Below, one piece after another: positions 47,382-57,670 of a stretch of 64,000 nt of DNA. Positions within the stretch are counted from its first letter, which is position 1. Every line of letters starts with the position of its first letter. Below the pieces are notes generated by a model. The model saw only the letters and a list, made by a program, of their open reading frames with translations, was not told the origin of the DNA and ran no database searches. Source of the stretch: Asaia bogorensis NBRC 16594 (GTDB lineage Bacteria; Pseudomonadota; Alphaproteobacteria; Acetobacterales; Acetobacteraceae). Both the position numbers and the translations under genes were made by a program. The DNA lies in NCBI RefSeq assembly GCF_001547995.1, contig NZ_AP014690.1, positions 2,291,001-2,355,000 on the forward strand, in the 5' to 3' direction.

Positions 47382-48059
47382 ACCAAACTTCCTTAATTTT
47401 GCATCCTTGATGCATCGACCAAAACCAAGAGCGTGAAGGCCAATAGCCGTTCTTCGTCCCGCCAATGTGTTGCGAACCTTCTGACAGGTCGTTGACTCGT
47501 TTCGCGAAACCACACCTGCTCGTGCGTCACGATGCCTCATCCGGAAAGTGACATCGCCCAGTGCATTCCAGACATGCCGTTAACGCAGATCACGTGCCCG
47601 TGACTGCATTACAAACTAGGCTTTCTTCGCTTGGCCGCTGCTCCAGCCAGTCGGAAACACAACTGGCAAAACTTGCGGTCTTCGACATCAAGCGACTGGA
47701 CAAACCACGATAAATATTCCCCAAATCTCGGGGCATTTCGTGCATTTTATCAATAAGCACCTCGGTCTCGGAAACATAAGGTCAATACTCAACACAGATC
47801 GCTCAAGAGGTAATGGCATCTTTTTTGTCAATGATTTTGCAACCTCATTAACCTGCGTTTTATTGCACAGTATTTCTACAACCAGCGCAATATACGGGGG
47901 TCAACTTTCAGTTTATGCCCTTGAACAAGATTTCGGTTTCTTGCGCCAATATTTTTAGTCAGATGAAAGATATTGAGTTAACGTCATGCAAACGAGGGAT
48001 GACGAAAGCTCTTTCATGAAGAATAAAACTCGTACCATCGCAGCAAGTCAGAAATATAG
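47382..48059. other. Divergent intergenic region (LysR / Hint gene)
   Basis: About 680 bp, AT-richer than average. A small palindrome TCACG-TGCC-CGTGA (47590-47603) is the only regular element I noticed. Open frames within it (for example 47740-47958) have no recognisable content. Likely holds promoters and operators for the two divergent genes. Confidence 0.45.
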
Positions 48060-50129
48060 ATGAAGTACTACGCGACGCCTCGAAGCTATGCACTGACGAT
48101 GCAGTGCGGCCGGTATGCACCTTCTATATTAAACGATCCACGCGTTGTGCCCGGGTTTCTGGAGACGCAAGATATCATGCAGACCGATACAGTTCAGAAG
48201 TCGACCGCCGAGGCAGCGAGCACAGACGCAACGACCAACAATATCGGCATCTGGGAGGGCTACCTCTCAACAGGTCCCGCAGACCTCGCGAGCAGCGGTA
48301 CGACCTCCGGCGGTCTTTCTGGCAGTGACAAGGGTAAGTTGGCTGTCAATTACAACGATAAGAGCTTCACCTACGAGGCTGCCGATGGCACCCTCATGAA
48401 AGGCACGATCGATAAAACCTTTTCTCTCGTGGGGGCAGAAAACACTTCGCTCGGTGGTGGGACACTTGCCTTTACCGATAGCAATGGAAAACTTTGGATC
48501 CTGTCCCAGAATACTCCCCTCACAAATTCCCGGTGGACTTATTACGCTGCCGGTGACGGCACTCTCCTTGTCGTAACACCTAGCGCAGCTGGAAAGCCCA
48601 CTCAGATGGCTGGAACTGCGTCATCCTACCTCTGGTACGTTGAGCAAAAATACGCCTTACAGCCGCCCCCGGTTCGTATCATGAAATGGTCGGTCTATCT
48701 CAGTGGCGGCCCCACACAGCTATCGGGCTCGCGTCAAACTGGTTCGCTCAGTAATGGCCCACAAGGTACGCTCTATATCGATTATCTAAATCGAAGCTTT
48801 ACCTATATTGTCGAGGGGAGTGACCCCGTAACCGGAAAGATCGTCAGGACATTCCCGATACAAGGAGGGTCAGGAATGTCGATTGGTGCAGGCACTTTGG
48901 CGTTCACCGACGAGAAGGGGGAGCTTTGGATTTTCACGCAGAACCAGCCGATAGGTAGCGGACATTGGACTTATATACCGGGCGCAAGCACCGATGCACT
49001 CAATCTAGTCACACAGGGTGCAAGCAGCACAACTAACTTACAAGCCGCCGGTTCCGGATCTGCCGACCTATGGCGCGAAGAACTCAAATACGGCACCCCC
49101 GTGCCGGAAGTCTGTTACCTACCCGGTACGCTTATCGCCACACCGCAGGGAGATAAACCTGTCGAAATTCTTAAGCCAGGCGATGAGGTGCTCGTCTTGC
49201 GCGCGGGGGTAGTCGTTGCTGAAAAAATCATTTGGACGGGGTCCGGTTTCTGTTCGACGCGCAGTACACGCCACAAAGATCTGGCCGGGCACCCGGTACG
49301 CATTCATGCTGGCGCGCTGGGCGATAATTTGCCTTCAAAAGACCTAGTCGTCACCTCCGAACATTGCCTCTACCTCGATGGAGCACTGATCCCTGCACGT
49401 ATGCTGGTTAACGACTACTCTATTACCTATGAAGATACGCTTTCATTCTACGAATACCACCATTTCGAGCTGGAAACGCATGGACTGATCTTCGCCAATA
49501 ATACGTTGAGCGAGAGTTATCTGGATACAGGCAATCGGGTAATTTTCGGACTTCAGGCTTGGGCATCAGACACACCCGCCTCGCGGCACAAGATGCGCTC
49601 GTGGGCAAAGGACGCTGCCGCCCCCTTGCAGACAAGCCGTGAATTTGTTGAGCCTATCTGGCTCAGGCTGGCATTGCATGCAGATCAGATCTCTGCTCCC
49701 AACACACAGCCCCAGCCAGAAGAAGATATCTTCCTCGAAATGCAGGGTGGGCGGAAGGTGCGGTATCTTCGCAAGAATGCAGAGGGCTATGTTTTCATGG
49801 TCGAGCCGAAAGGCCAGGACATCTTCCTCCGCATAAACACACATAGGCCCTGTGACAGGATCGGCCCTTTTGTGGATGACCGACGTGAACTCGGATTACT
49901 AGTTGGAGGGATCAAGGTGTTCACTTCAAAAACATGCATCGACATCGATCCCAACAGCATTACCGGAGTCCAAAATGGCTGGCATAGTATTGAGTCTCCA
50001 ACGCAGCGCTGGACAAGGGACAAGGCGCTCATTCCACTCAGCAAAGCAGATAGTGGCGAGCCACTCGTTATCTTCGTCTCGGCAGCTCCCAATGAGGCTA
50101 GGCAGAATTTCTCGTCATATATGCATTGA
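48060..50129 (+). CDS. Large Hint-domain protein with two N-terminal repeats
   Basis: 689 residues from ATG 48060, or about 650 from ATG 48177 (neither has an ideal ribosome site). Two tandem copies of a beta-rich unit of about 125-130 residues come first (about 62-205 and 210-350); both contain a GxGTLAFTDxxGxLWI core and end near SxDLWxxExKY. A Hint_2-type domain follows: the catalytic Cys is C352 (CYLPGTLIATPQG), block B is TSEHCLYLDGALIPAR, and the end is ANNTLSESYLDTGNRV, where the usual final His-Asn is not kept. A unique C-terminal region of about 190 residues follows. The domain family suggests self-cleavage, but the target of the reaction is unknown. No signal peptide is obvious. Confidence 0.8.
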   Translation: MKYYATPRSYALTMQCGRYAPSILNDPRVVPGFLETQDIMQTDTVQKSTAEAASTDATTNNIGIWEGYLSTGPADLASSGTTSGGLSGSDKGKLAVNYNDKSFTYEAADGTLMKGTIDKTFSLVGAENTSLGGGTLAFTDSNGKLWILSQNTPLTNSRWTYYAAGDGTLLVVTPSAAGKPTQMAGTASSYLWYVEQKYALQPPPVRIMKWSVYLSGGPTQLSGSRQTGSLSNGPQGTLYIDYLNRSFTYIVEGSDPVTGKIVRTFPIQGGSGMSIGAGTLAFTDEKGELWIFTQNQPIGSGHWTYIPGASTDALNLVTQGASSTTNLQAAGSGSADLWREELKYGTPVPEVCYLPGTLIATPQGDKPVEILKPGDEVLVLRAGVVVAEKIIWTGSGFCSTRSTRHKDLAGHPVRIHAGALGDNLPSKDLVVTSEHCLYLDGALIPARMLVNDYSITYEDTLSFYEYHHFELETHGLIFANNTLSESYLDTGNRVIFGLQAWASDTPASRHKMRSWAKDAAAPLQTSREFVEPIWLRLALHADQISAPNTQPQPEEDIFLEMQGGRKVRYLRKNAEGYVFMVEPKGQDIFLRINTHRPCDRIGPFVDDRRELGLLVGGIKVFTSKTCIDIDPNSITGVQNGWHSIESPTQRWTRDKALIPLSKADSGEPLVIFVSAAPNEARQNFSSYMH

Positions 50130-50173
50130 ATGAGAACGTCGGCCCGTTTCTTTCAATTTCCTAAGCACTTGCT

Positions 50174-50206
50174 CCAGAAAGGTGCCCCGACAAGGCGCCT
50201 TTCTGG
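50174..50206. terminator. Bidirectional terminator between Hint and aldehyde dehydrogenase genes
   Basis: CCAGAAAGGTGCC (50174-50186), loop CCGACAA, GGCGCCTTTCTGG (50194-50206): a 13-bp stem with one G-T pair. It sits between convergent genes; the T-rich flank (TTGTT) is on the plus side. Confidence 0.7.
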
Positions 50207-50238
50207 TTGTTAAGACTATCGCTGCATGACGACGATCC

Positions 50239-51744
50239 TCAAAAGAAACCGAGTTTCGTCTCGCTATAGCTGACCAGCAGGTTCTTGGTTTGCTGGTAGT
50301 GGTCGAGCAGCATCTTGTGCGTTTCGCGACCAATACCGGATTTCTTGTAACCACCGAAGGCCGCGTGAGCGGGATAGGCGTGGTAGCAATTCACCCATAC
50401 GCGCCCGGCCTGTAGCCCACGCCCCATACGGTAGCAGGTATTCGCCTCACGGCTCCATACGCCCGCACCCAGACCGAACTCGGTGTCATTGGCAATGGCC
50501 AGGGCTTCTTCCTCGGTCTTGAAGGTCGTCACCGCCAAAACGGGGCCGAAAATCTCCTCCTGGAAAATACGCATCTTGTTATTGCCACGGAACACAGTCG
50601 GCTCGATGTAAAAGCCGTCATCCAGCGTTCCGCCAAGTTTTGCCGCCTTGCCGCCCGTCAGAAGCTCAGCCCCTTCTTCCTTGCCGATAGCGATATAGGA
50701 CAGGATCTTGTCCTGCTGCATCTGCGAGTTCTGGGCCCCCATCATGGTGGCGGGATCGAGCGGGTCGCCCTGTTTGATGGCCCGCACGCGCGGCAGCACT
50801 TTCTCCATAAAGCGCTCATAAATGGATTCATGCACCAGCGCACGGCTCGGGCAGGAGCAGATCTGCCCCTGATTGAGCGCGAACATGGCAAACCCCTCAA
50901 TGGCCTTGTCGAGATAGGAATCATCACGATCCATCACATCGGCAAAGAAGATATTGGGGGATTTTCCACCCAGTTCGAGCGTCGCAGGAATGAGATTTTC
51001 CGCGGCGGCATGAGCGATGGTCTTGCCCACACCGGTCGAACCCGTGAAGGCCACTTTGGCGATGCGTGGGCTTTTCGCAAGGTAATCCCCTACATCGCGC
51101 CCGCTGCCATTGACGATATTGAGCACGCCCGGCGGAAACAGATCACCAATGATATCCATTACCACCAGAATACTGGCGGGCGTCGTCTGAGCGGGCTTCA
51201 TGACCACACAATTACCAGCGGCAAGCGCAGGCGCCAGCTTCCATGCGGCCATCAGGATCGGGAAATTCCAGGGAATGATCTGCGCGACAACACCCAGCGG
51301 CTCATGAAAATGATAAGCCACGGTGGTGTCGTTGATTTCGCCCAGACTGCCTTCCTGCGCCCGGATGCACCCGGCAAAATAGCGGAAATGGTCAATCGCC
51401 AACGGAATATCGGCGTTGAGCGTCTCACGCACCGGTTTGCCGTTATCCCAGGTTTCGGCACGGGCAATGAGGTCGAGACTGGCCTCCATACGGTCCGCTG
51501 CCTTGAGCAGAAGAAGCGCCCGGTCAGCCACCGAGGTCCGGCCCCAGGACTCACGCGCCTGCTCGGCGGCATCGAGCGCCATATCGATATCAGCAGGGGT
51601 GGAATGGGGAACCTGGCACAGCACGCGACCATCAACTGGCGAGTGATTATCGACATACTGGCCAGAAACTGGCTCACGCCACTGTCCGCCGATGAAATTG
51701 CCATAGCGTTCGCGAAATGGAGGGGCTGCCTTGTTTCCCGACAT
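50239..51744 (-). CDS. Aldehyde dehydrogenase (AldB/ExaC-like)
   Basis: 501 residues of the NAD(P)-dependent aldehyde dehydrogenase superfamily. [20 protein letters not shown] is the cofactor-binding start, FTGSTGVGK the Rossmann loop, [15 protein letters not shown] carries the general base Glu, and [14 protein letters not shown] carries the nucleophile Cys. The CSCPSR context and the C-terminal [26 protein letters not shown] segment match the acetaldehyde dehydrogenase AldB/ExaC group. ATG 51744 has the family's usual N-terminus. The stop faces the Hint gene terminator. Confidence 0.92.
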   Translation of the reverse strand: MSGNKAAPPFRERYGNFIGGQWREPVSGQYVDNHSPVDGRVLCQVPHSTPADIDMALDAAEQARESWGRTSVADRALLLLKAADRMEASLDLIARAETWDNGKPVRETLNADIPLAIDHFRYFAGCIRAQEGSLGEINDTTVAYHFHEPLGVVAQIIPWNFPILMAAWKLAPALAAGNCVVMKPAQTTPASILVVMDIIGDLFPPGVLNIVNGSGRDVGDYLAKSPRIAKVAFTGSTGVGKTIAHAAAENLIPATLELGGKSPNIFFADVMDRDDSYLDKAIEGFAMFALNQGQICSCPSRALVHESIYERFMEKVLPRVRAIKQGDPLDPATMMGAQNSQMQQDKILSYIAIGKEEGAELLTGGKAAKLGGTLDDGFYIEPTVFRGNNKMRIFQEEIFGPVLAVTTFKTEEEALAIANDTEFGLGAGVWSREANTCYRMGRGLQAGRVWVNCYHAYPAHAAFGGYKKSGIGRETHKMLLDHYQQTKNLLVSYSETKLGFF

Positions 51745-51992
51745 TTTATCTACCTTTTCAGCAGGCGGTAGGGCGACACCTTCGGGGGATGTCTGGGCCT
51801 AACCGCCCGAACTCAGTATAGCCGTTATCAGCAACAGAATTACTGTGCCGTTTAACGTTATTCATGAGATAAACATGAAAAAGCCGGTCGGGTTTACTCA
51901 AGCTCGCGAGAGGTCACCGCTTCGTGAGAGCGCAAGAAGGGCAGCACTGTCGCCAGAAAGAGGCGACCACGCCCTGCATCCTCGCTGCACTC

Positions 51993-52784
51993 TCAAAGAT
52001 CGTCGCGCAGAACAGGCGCAGCGAAACGCCGGTTTTCGAGCACAGGCAATATGCGCCTGACCTCCTGCACATGGCTCCAATCGAGCGTCACCATGATCAG
52101 CCCCGGCCGGACGCCCTGCGCGGCCACCACCACGCCAAGCGGGTCGATCACCATACTGTTGCCGATATTCTGCGGACCGCACTCGCCCGCCCCCAGCACA
52201 TAACAGGTGTTTTCGAGCGCTCTGGCCGCCAGCATGATTTCCCAGTGCCGCTCCTTGCCGGGCCCGCGTAACCAGGCAGCAGGCACAACAATCGCCTCCG
52301 CACCCGAGAGCGCCAGATGACGCGCGATTTCCGGAAAGCGCACATCGTAACAGGTCATGAACCCGATCCGCACGCCACCGATATCGAGAACAGGTGGCAG
52401 GTCATGGCCGGGGGCAATCAGGCGTGATTCCTGCATGGCAAAGGCATCGTAAAGATGCAGCTTTCTGTAGCAGGTCAGGATAGCACCATCGCGCATGACA
52501 ACGAGCGTATTATGAAACCGCCCTGCCCCATCAGGCACGTTCACGCAAAACGCGACCGTGATATCCTGTGTGACCGCCAGCAACCCGGTCACAAACGGCC
52601 CATCCAGCTTCTGCGCCGTGCGCAGTACATGATCCGGGTCTGCCGGATCGCGCGCCAATATCCCCTCCGGCAGAACAAGCAGCTTCGCGCCACCCGCTCG
52701 GGCCTGCGCGATCATCCCGCTCGCTATGGCAAGGTTTTCTTCCCATTGGGCCGAAACGATGAATTGTCCAAGCGCGACGCGCAT
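51993..52784 (-). CDS. Nitrilase-superfamily amidase (carbon-nitrogen hydrolase)
   Basis: 263 residues from ATG 52784, which has GGAG 8 nt upstream. The catalytic triad is E40 (LLVLPEG), K108 (CYRKLHLYD) and C145 (GFMTCYDVRFPE), with the family's DPLGVVVA and final beta segments. The nearest well-known relatives are omega-amidase / deaminated-glutathione amidase types; the exact amide is unknown. It lies 248 bp from the aldehyde dehydrogenase on the same strand. No partner gene identified. Confidence 0.88.
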   Translation of the reverse strand: MRVALGQFIVSAQWEENLAIASGMIAQARAGGAKLLVLPEGILARDPADPDHVLRTAQKLDGPFVTGLLAVTQDITVAFCVNVPDGAGRFHNTLVVMRDGAILTCYRKLHLYDAFAMQESRLIAPGHDLPPVLDIGGVRIGFMTCYDVRFPEIARHLALSGAEAIVVPAAWLRGPGKERHWEIMLAARALENTCYVLGAGECGPQNIGNSMVIDPLGVVVAAQGVRPGLIMVTLDWSHVQEVRRILPVLENRRFAAPVLRDDL

Positions 52785-52896
52785 CGCAAGCTCCATTCCG
52801 GTGCGTGATCTCGCCACCCTAGACCGGCGAGGCACGCCTTGCCATCACGTCGTCATCGTTGTTACGCGATAGAGGCTGCGAGAGCGCCGAAGCGCC

Positions 52897-53850
52897 CTAG
52901 CTGATCCCGGCAGCCTCCAGAGCCTCACCCAGTCGCGCGACAAAGGCGCTGTCCGTAACCCAGCCCGCCAGCTGAGCCGCAACGAGCACGGCTCCCCCGA
53001 TGGGGGGCAGACCCGGCGCGACAGGCGCACCGCATTGCTGCGTGATACGCTCGCGCAGAACAGGGCTGCGCATGGTGCCCCCGGCATAGCTCCATGCCAG
53101 ATGCGGCGCGTCGAGCCTGTGACGCAGGGCATGGACATGCCGCGCAAGGTGCTCTGCCGCCTGCGCAAACAGGTCATGCGAGACGATACACCCCTGCTCT
53201 GCCAGTCGTCCCAGCCCTGCGGTAAGGGCTGCCACAGCCGGTCTGGCCTCGTGCAGCCCTGCATACCATTCCTGAAGAGCGCTCGTGCACCCGGTAATTT
53301 CCTCCGGCCAGCCCTGCATCCTTGCAAAACGCGCCTGAAAGCCGGTCTCGTCAGGGAGGCGCCCATCCAGAACCTGCGCCAGATGCGCAAGGGCCAGACG
53401 CCCGATCCAGTAGGCACTTCCCTCATCGCCAAAGAGACTGCCCCAGCCACCTACACGGGCTGTCCGCCCCTGCTCATCCTGCCCCCAGGCCATCGACCCT
53501 GTGCCGGAAAGCAGCAGCACGCCCGGCCCGTTCAGAAAGGCACCCCGACAGGCCATATCGACATCATTATGGATGACATGAGGCGCGGGACAGGCTGCAC
53601 CAAGTGTCTGCGCCAGTTCGCGGCTGAGACGCCCGCTCTCGCCAAATCCAGCCATGCCGAAAGCAGCCGTACGAATATAGGGCTGCTGTCCCTCCAGCAG
53701 CCCTGTAATCACGCTCCGCCACTCTGGCACGTCAAACGGATTCGACCCACCGGCCTTGCGTATGTCGGCAAGGGAGGCGTCAGGTCTGACGCGCAGAAGA
53801 AGTGTTTTCGTGCCGCCGCCATCAATGGCGACAATATCGTTGTTCCGCAC
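52897..53850 (-). CDS. nagK: N-acetylglucosamine kinase-like (BadF/BadG-type ATPase)
   Basis: 317 residues of the actin-like ATPase fold. DGGGTKTLLLRV is the phosphate-1 loop, GFGESGRLSRE and HNDVDMACRGAF are sugar-side motifs, LLLSGTGSMAWG is phosphate-2 and GGWGSLFGDEGSAYWIG is the typical GlcNAc-kinase segment. It would make GlcNAc-6-phosphate (or GlcN-6-phosphate) for the deaminase encoded nearby. Start codon is GTG at 53850, with a weak GGGAAA upstream. It lies 93 nt from the TonB receptor gene on the same strand. The kinase name rests on family and context. Confidence 0.82.
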   Translation of the reverse strand: MRNNDIVAIDGGGTKTLLLRVRPDASLADIRKAGGSNPFDVPEWRSVITGLLEGQQPYIRTAAFGMAGFGESGRLSRELAQTLGAACPAPHVIHNDVDMACRGAFLNGPGVLLLSGTGSMAWGQDEQGRTARVGGWGSLFGDEGSAYWIGRLALAHLAQVLDGRLPDETGFQARFARMQGWPEEITGCTSALQEWYAGLHEARPAVAALTAGLGRLAEQGCIVSHDLFAQAAEHLARHVHALRHRLDAPHLAWSYAGGTMRSPVLRERITQQCGAPVAPGLPPIGGAVLVAAQLAGWVTDSAFVARLGEALEAAGIS

Positions 53851-53943
53851 GTGTTTCCCGTCTCTAGGCCATTGAAACGCGCCCGGACATTCTCCGGGCG
53901 GGGGCGATGAGTCAAGTCGATCCGGTTATTGATCCACCCCGGA

Positions 53944-56418
53944 TCAGAACCCGGTCGAGAGTGAAACCAGAGCCGCGAAGTTGCCACCAACAAGATAGAT
54001 CGGTGAGCCAGCTTTGGTCTGATTGCCGTAAATCCCTGTGCGGCTCTGGGCGCTGGTGACGAAACTGGCTGGTGCGGAACGATAGATGTTGTTGCCGATA
54101 TTGACCAGATTGAGCTGGATTTTCGGGCCGTTCAAATGCGCGACATGAGGCAGGCGATAACCGAGCGTGATGTCTGACACGACATAGCCCGGCATGCGCT
54201 GGTCATTCATGAACGTGGAATATTGCGAGCTGATATAACGCAGGCTGAAATTCCCGAAAAACTGCCTGTTGTCGTCATAGGCAAGACCGACGGACGCCGT
54301 CACATGCGGTGTGGCCACCATCGTCTTGCCCGCCGTTGGCAGATAATCGATGACAGACTGACCCGCTGCGTTGGTCGCCGAGACAGGCAGATTATTATCC
54401 GTTGTCGCGTGCAGGTACTGGGCCGAGACATAAGGGCTGAAATGATGCCAGGGCTTGAGGCCCAGCTCCCCCTGAATACCGCGGATCGTCTCGCCACCCA
54501 CATTGATCGGCATGGAAACCAGCGTATTGGTGCCAGGAATATAGGAGGTGGAGCTTACCTGATGACTGGTCAGGTTCATGTTGAATGCTGAAACCTGAAA
54601 ATGGATCAGCGTGCCGTTATGACGATAACCGATTTCCTCACCAATACCGTACTCGCCCTTCAGGCTGCCTGGCTGTGATGTGGCCCCAACTGAGTTGGGA
54701 TCGAAAATCTGGCTATAGGCCTGCACCGAAGCCGGCGCACGGAATGAGGTCGTGCCATTGATATAGATCTGGTCCTTGGACGTCAGCGCATAGCTGATGG
54801 CCACCTGTGGCAGAGGTGCGAAGTAATTGCGCACTGTCTTGTAGGGATCGGCTCCGGGTACGTCATTCGTCCCCTGACGTGAGACCATGACCGTACGAAA
54901 GCCCGCGCTCAGTGTCAGCTTGTCATTGAGCAGTTTGAGCGTGTCGGCAATGAACAGCGCGTTGATCTGCTGCATGAAATTGAGGTTGTAGCCGCTCAGC
55001 AGATCACCGCCCGGCACACGGATGCCATAGGCTCCATAGGAATTGGCAGCCTTGCCCGAGAAATCCACGGTCGCAAAGGTCGAGTGCTCCTCATGGGTTG
55101 CATAGGAATACCAGTAACCGCCAGATAGCGTGTTGTGCCCGGAGGTCCAGTCCAGAGACGTATTGATGGCACCGACTTTCTGGTTCCACGGATCGACCGC
55201 AACCGTCGTGATCTTGCCGTTGGTGACGTAAGGCTGGTTCAGATTGCCATAGACCTGCGTCCCGAAAGTACCACCGGATGCCGGAATATTCTCACCACCT
55301 ACAGCGGGGCCGAACTGGTGAACATAATAAGGCGTGACACTCAGCTTGAGCCCGCGTGCCAGCGTGAAATGCATGGGCACCACGACATCCTCCGAGTTCA
55401 GATTGCTCAACTGAAGCTTGTAGTAGCTGGCATCTCCTGGCGTGTAGTGATCGCTATAGGTCAGCCCCTCGCCCCATTGCTTCCACTGGGCCGCCGTTGG
55501 CGACCGAAAAGGCGTCTGCTCCTGTTTGTTGAAGCCGAAAATGGCGCTGATCGAGTTGCCATCACCCCATTCCTTCACGAACTTCGCATCCACATGATAG
55601 CGTTTCAGCCCGCCGGGACCACGCCAGTTATTGTTCGATTGGTGCGAAAACGATACGAAACCACGAATGCCAGTCTGGCCAATATCACCCGTATCCAGAC
55701 GGAGGAATTCCTTGTTGGCGCTCTTGTTGCCTCCCATCAGATTGATGAAGCCACCATATTTGTGCGACGGGTTGAGCGCTGTCGCTGAAATCTGCCCACC
55801 AACCGCGTTGAATGTCGGCGCATTGAGATCGGGCGAGCCTTGTGAAACCGTCACGGAGCCCAGATTTTCCGTATCGACAAGCATCGCCGTGTAAGGCTCG
55901 TAATTGATCGGATCAGCCAGCGGTGCACCTTCAAACAGGTAACCGATCTGGCTCTGGTTCATGCCACGCATGGTGATATTGTCACCCGCCGTCGCAAGCG
56001 GGCTTTGATTAGCATAGACCACGCCCGGCAGATTGGCGATCATCGACGAGATATTGCCCGTGGGCGCCTGCTTGGCAATGAAGTCGCGCGTCACCCCGCT
56101 CTGTGAGCGCGGCGCAGTCTGCTTTGGCATCAACCCGCCGCCCGGCGTGGTATTGGTCGTCCCATCCGCATGACGGCTGGATGATCTGACCGAGATTTCC
56201 TCTGCCTGCGGGTTGGCCCCCAGAACAGACCCCTCAGTCGCACTCCCCGCCCGGCGATGCGCAGCGCCTGCCTTATGCGCCGGAGCGGCAACCGGCGCCT
56301 TGCCGGACTGTCCGCTTCCATCGGGCGTTTCCGCTGCCTGTGCGGCGATTGCGCCAACCACCGAGTTCATTGCGATAGCGGAACAGAAAACAAGGAGATC
56401 ACGTCTTAGATGGCGCAT
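53944..56418 (-). CDS. TonB-dependent receptor (probable chitooligosaccharide/GlcNAc uptake)
   Basis: 824 residues from ATG 56418, with GGAG upstream. Signal peptide (about 1-29, ending AQA), a Pro/Ala-rich stretch, then the plug domain (about 90-190: TRDFIAKQAPTGNISSMIANLPGVVYANQ, with ITMRGMNQSQIGYLFEGAPLADP) and a long beta-barrel of repeated aromatic-rich strands to a C-terminal Phe. The TonB box is not clear. Position inside the GlcNAc cluster, divergent from nagB, suggests it imports GlcNAc-containing oligosaccharides through the outer membrane. The ligand is inferred. Confidence 0.9.
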   Translation of the reverse strand: MRHLRRDLLVFCSAIAMNSVVGAIAAQAAETPDGSGQSGKAPVAAPAHKAGAAHRRAGSATEGSVLGANPQAEEISVRSSSRHADGTTNTTPGGGLMPKQTAPRSQSGVTRDFIAKQAPTGNISSMIANLPGVVYANQSPLATAGDNITMRGMNQSQIGYLFEGAPLADPINYEPYTAMLVDTENLGSVTVSQGSPDLNAPTFNAVGGQISATALNPSHKYGGFINLMGGNKSANKEFLRLDTGDIGQTGIRGFVSFSHQSNNNWRGPGGLKRYHVDAKFVKEWGDGNSISAIFGFNKQEQTPFRSPTAAQWKQWGEGLTYSDHYTPGDASYYKLQLSNLNSEDVVVPMHFTLARGLKLSVTPYYVHQFGPAVGGENIPASGGTFGTQVYGNLNQPYVTNGKITTVAVDPWNQKVGAINTSLDWTSGHNTLSGGYWYSYATHEEHSTFATVDFSGKAANSYGAYGIRVPGGDLLSGYNLNFMQQINALFIADTLKLLNDKLTLSAGFRTVMVSRQGTNDVPGADPYKTVRNYFAPLPQVAISYALTSKDQIYINGTTSFRAPASVQAYSQIFDPNSVGATSQPGSLKGEYGIGEEIGYRHNGTLIHFQVSAFNMNLTSHQVSSTSYIPGTNTLVSMPINVGGETIRGIQGELGLKPWHHFSPYVSAQYLHATTDNNLPVSATNAAGQSVIDYLPTAGKTMVATPHVTASVGLAYDDNRQFFGNFSLRYISSQYSTFMNDQRMPGYVVSDITLGYRLPHVAHLNGPKIQLNLVNIGNNIYRSAPASFVTSAQSRTGIYGNQTKAGSPIYLVGGNFAALVSLSTGF

Positions 56419-56745
56419 GGTCCACTCCCGTCTGCGTGGAGGATTCAAAATAAATCGGCCGCGATGGGAAGAACAGTTTGTTGTCCGTCCAGATCGTTCC
56501 GCGTTCCTGCAAAACGTTAGACGGCTGATTTTCGCCCTGCAATTGTTTATTGGAAAAACTAAGTGATTTGCCAGTTTTCGGCAAAATTAATGCCAGAAAA
56601 CCAGCATTACGTCACGTTTGAGTGTCGATCCCGCGATTTTCACTTAATTTATGTCGATAAACAAAGGGGGAGGTCTTATCAGGAGATGGAATCGGTATTG
56701 CCCCGGATGTATCAGGGGCTTCACAACACAGGATCATGACCGTCC
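56419..56745. promoter_or_regulatory. Divergent regulatory region of the TonB receptor and nagB
   Basis: 327 bp of AT-rich sequence between the divergent genes. AAAATAAAT at 56447-56455 matches a word in the permease promoter (62809-62817), and TTTTCGGCAAAA (about 56567-56578) is a short inverted repeat. These may be ROK repressor sites, but no consensus was tested. Confidence 0.4.
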
Positions 56746-57513
56746 ATGCGCCTTATTATTATGCCAGAGTCCAGCTCCGCCATGCGACTCGCCGCAGCCG
56801 AAATTGCCTCAGTGATGACCTCCTGCGCATCGCCTGTGCTCGGCCTGGCGACAGGGCGGACCATGGAAGGCGTCTATGGGGATCTGGTCCGACTACACCA
56901 GAAACAGGGGCTCGATTTTTCAAGCACGACCAGCTTCAATCTTGATGAGTATGTTGGCCTCTCCGCCGATGACCGCAGGTCCTATCATTACTACATGAAC
57001 GATCTGCTTTTTCGTCATGTCAATATTTCCCAGACAAACGTACACCTTCCAAATGGGGTCGCCGCTGATCTTGCGCAGGAATGTGCGGATTACGAGCAGG
57101 CGATACGCAATGCAGGCGGGATTGACCTGCAATTACTCGGCATCGGCGATACAGGGCATATCGGCTTCAACGAACCGCCCTCGCCATTCGACACGCGCAC
57201 GCGCTGTGTCACGCTCAATGAGCGCACCCGCGAGCAGAACGCCGCCATGTTCGGTGGTGACCCTCAAAAGGTGCCTGATCGGGCCCTGACGATGGGCGTC
57301 GGGACCATTCTCGAAGCGAAACATCTTCTGCTTCTTGCGCTTGGTTCTGCCAAGGCAGATATCGTGGCGTGCGCCCTTGAAGGTGATGTCACGCCGCAGG
57401 TCAGCGCGTCGGCCATTCGGCTTCATGACCATTGCACGGTCATTCTGGACGAGGCCAGCGCCTCTGCCCTGACAGAGCAGACGAGACGCGATGCAGACTT
57501 CCGGCCGCGCTGA
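56746..57513 (+). CDS. nagB: Glucosamine-6-phosphate deaminase
   Basis: 255 residues. Converts glucosamine-6-phosphate to fructose-6-phosphate plus ammonia. LGLATGRTMEGVY binds phosphate, SFNLDEYVGL carries D67/E68, and LGIGDTGHIGFNEP has H138 and E143. The residue before Gly-His is Thr136, where most family members have Asp or Asn. The protein is short, without the allosteric C-terminus of E. coli NagB. Divergent from the TonB receptor. Its transcript ends at a strong terminator shared with the GH20 gene. Confidence 0.93.
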   Translation: MRLIIMPESSSAMRLAAAEIASVMTSCASPVLGLATGRTMEGVYGDLVRLHQKQGLDFSSTTSFNLDEYVGLSADDRRSYHYYMNDLLFRHVNISQTNVHLPNGVAADLAQECADYEQAIRNAGGIDLQLLGIGDTGHIGFNEPPSPFDTRTRCVTLNERTREQNAAMFGGDPQKVPDRALTMGVGTILEAKHLLLLALGSAKADIVACALEGDVTPQVSASAIRLHDHCTVILDEASASALTEQTRRDADFRPR

Positions 57514-57631
57514 AAATCCCGTGTGCTGCGTCGCATTTTTAAGCCTGTTTTACGGGTAGGCGTCGTGGCGCGGCGTATCCTAGGGGCGCTGCCCCTTCCA
57601 TATCAGTGCCCAGGATATTCTCCTGAATGGG

Positions 57632-57670
57632 AAAGGGGCTCCGGAATAATCAACCGGAGCCCCTTTTTTT
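57632..57670. terminator. Bidirectional terminator between nagB and the GH20 gene
   Basis: AAAGGGGCTCCGG (57632-57644), loop AATAATCAA, CCGGAGCCCC (57654-57663), then a 7-T run (57664-57670). The left A-run and the symmetrical arms let it stop both converging transcripts; it reaches the GH20 stop codon. Confidence 0.88.
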
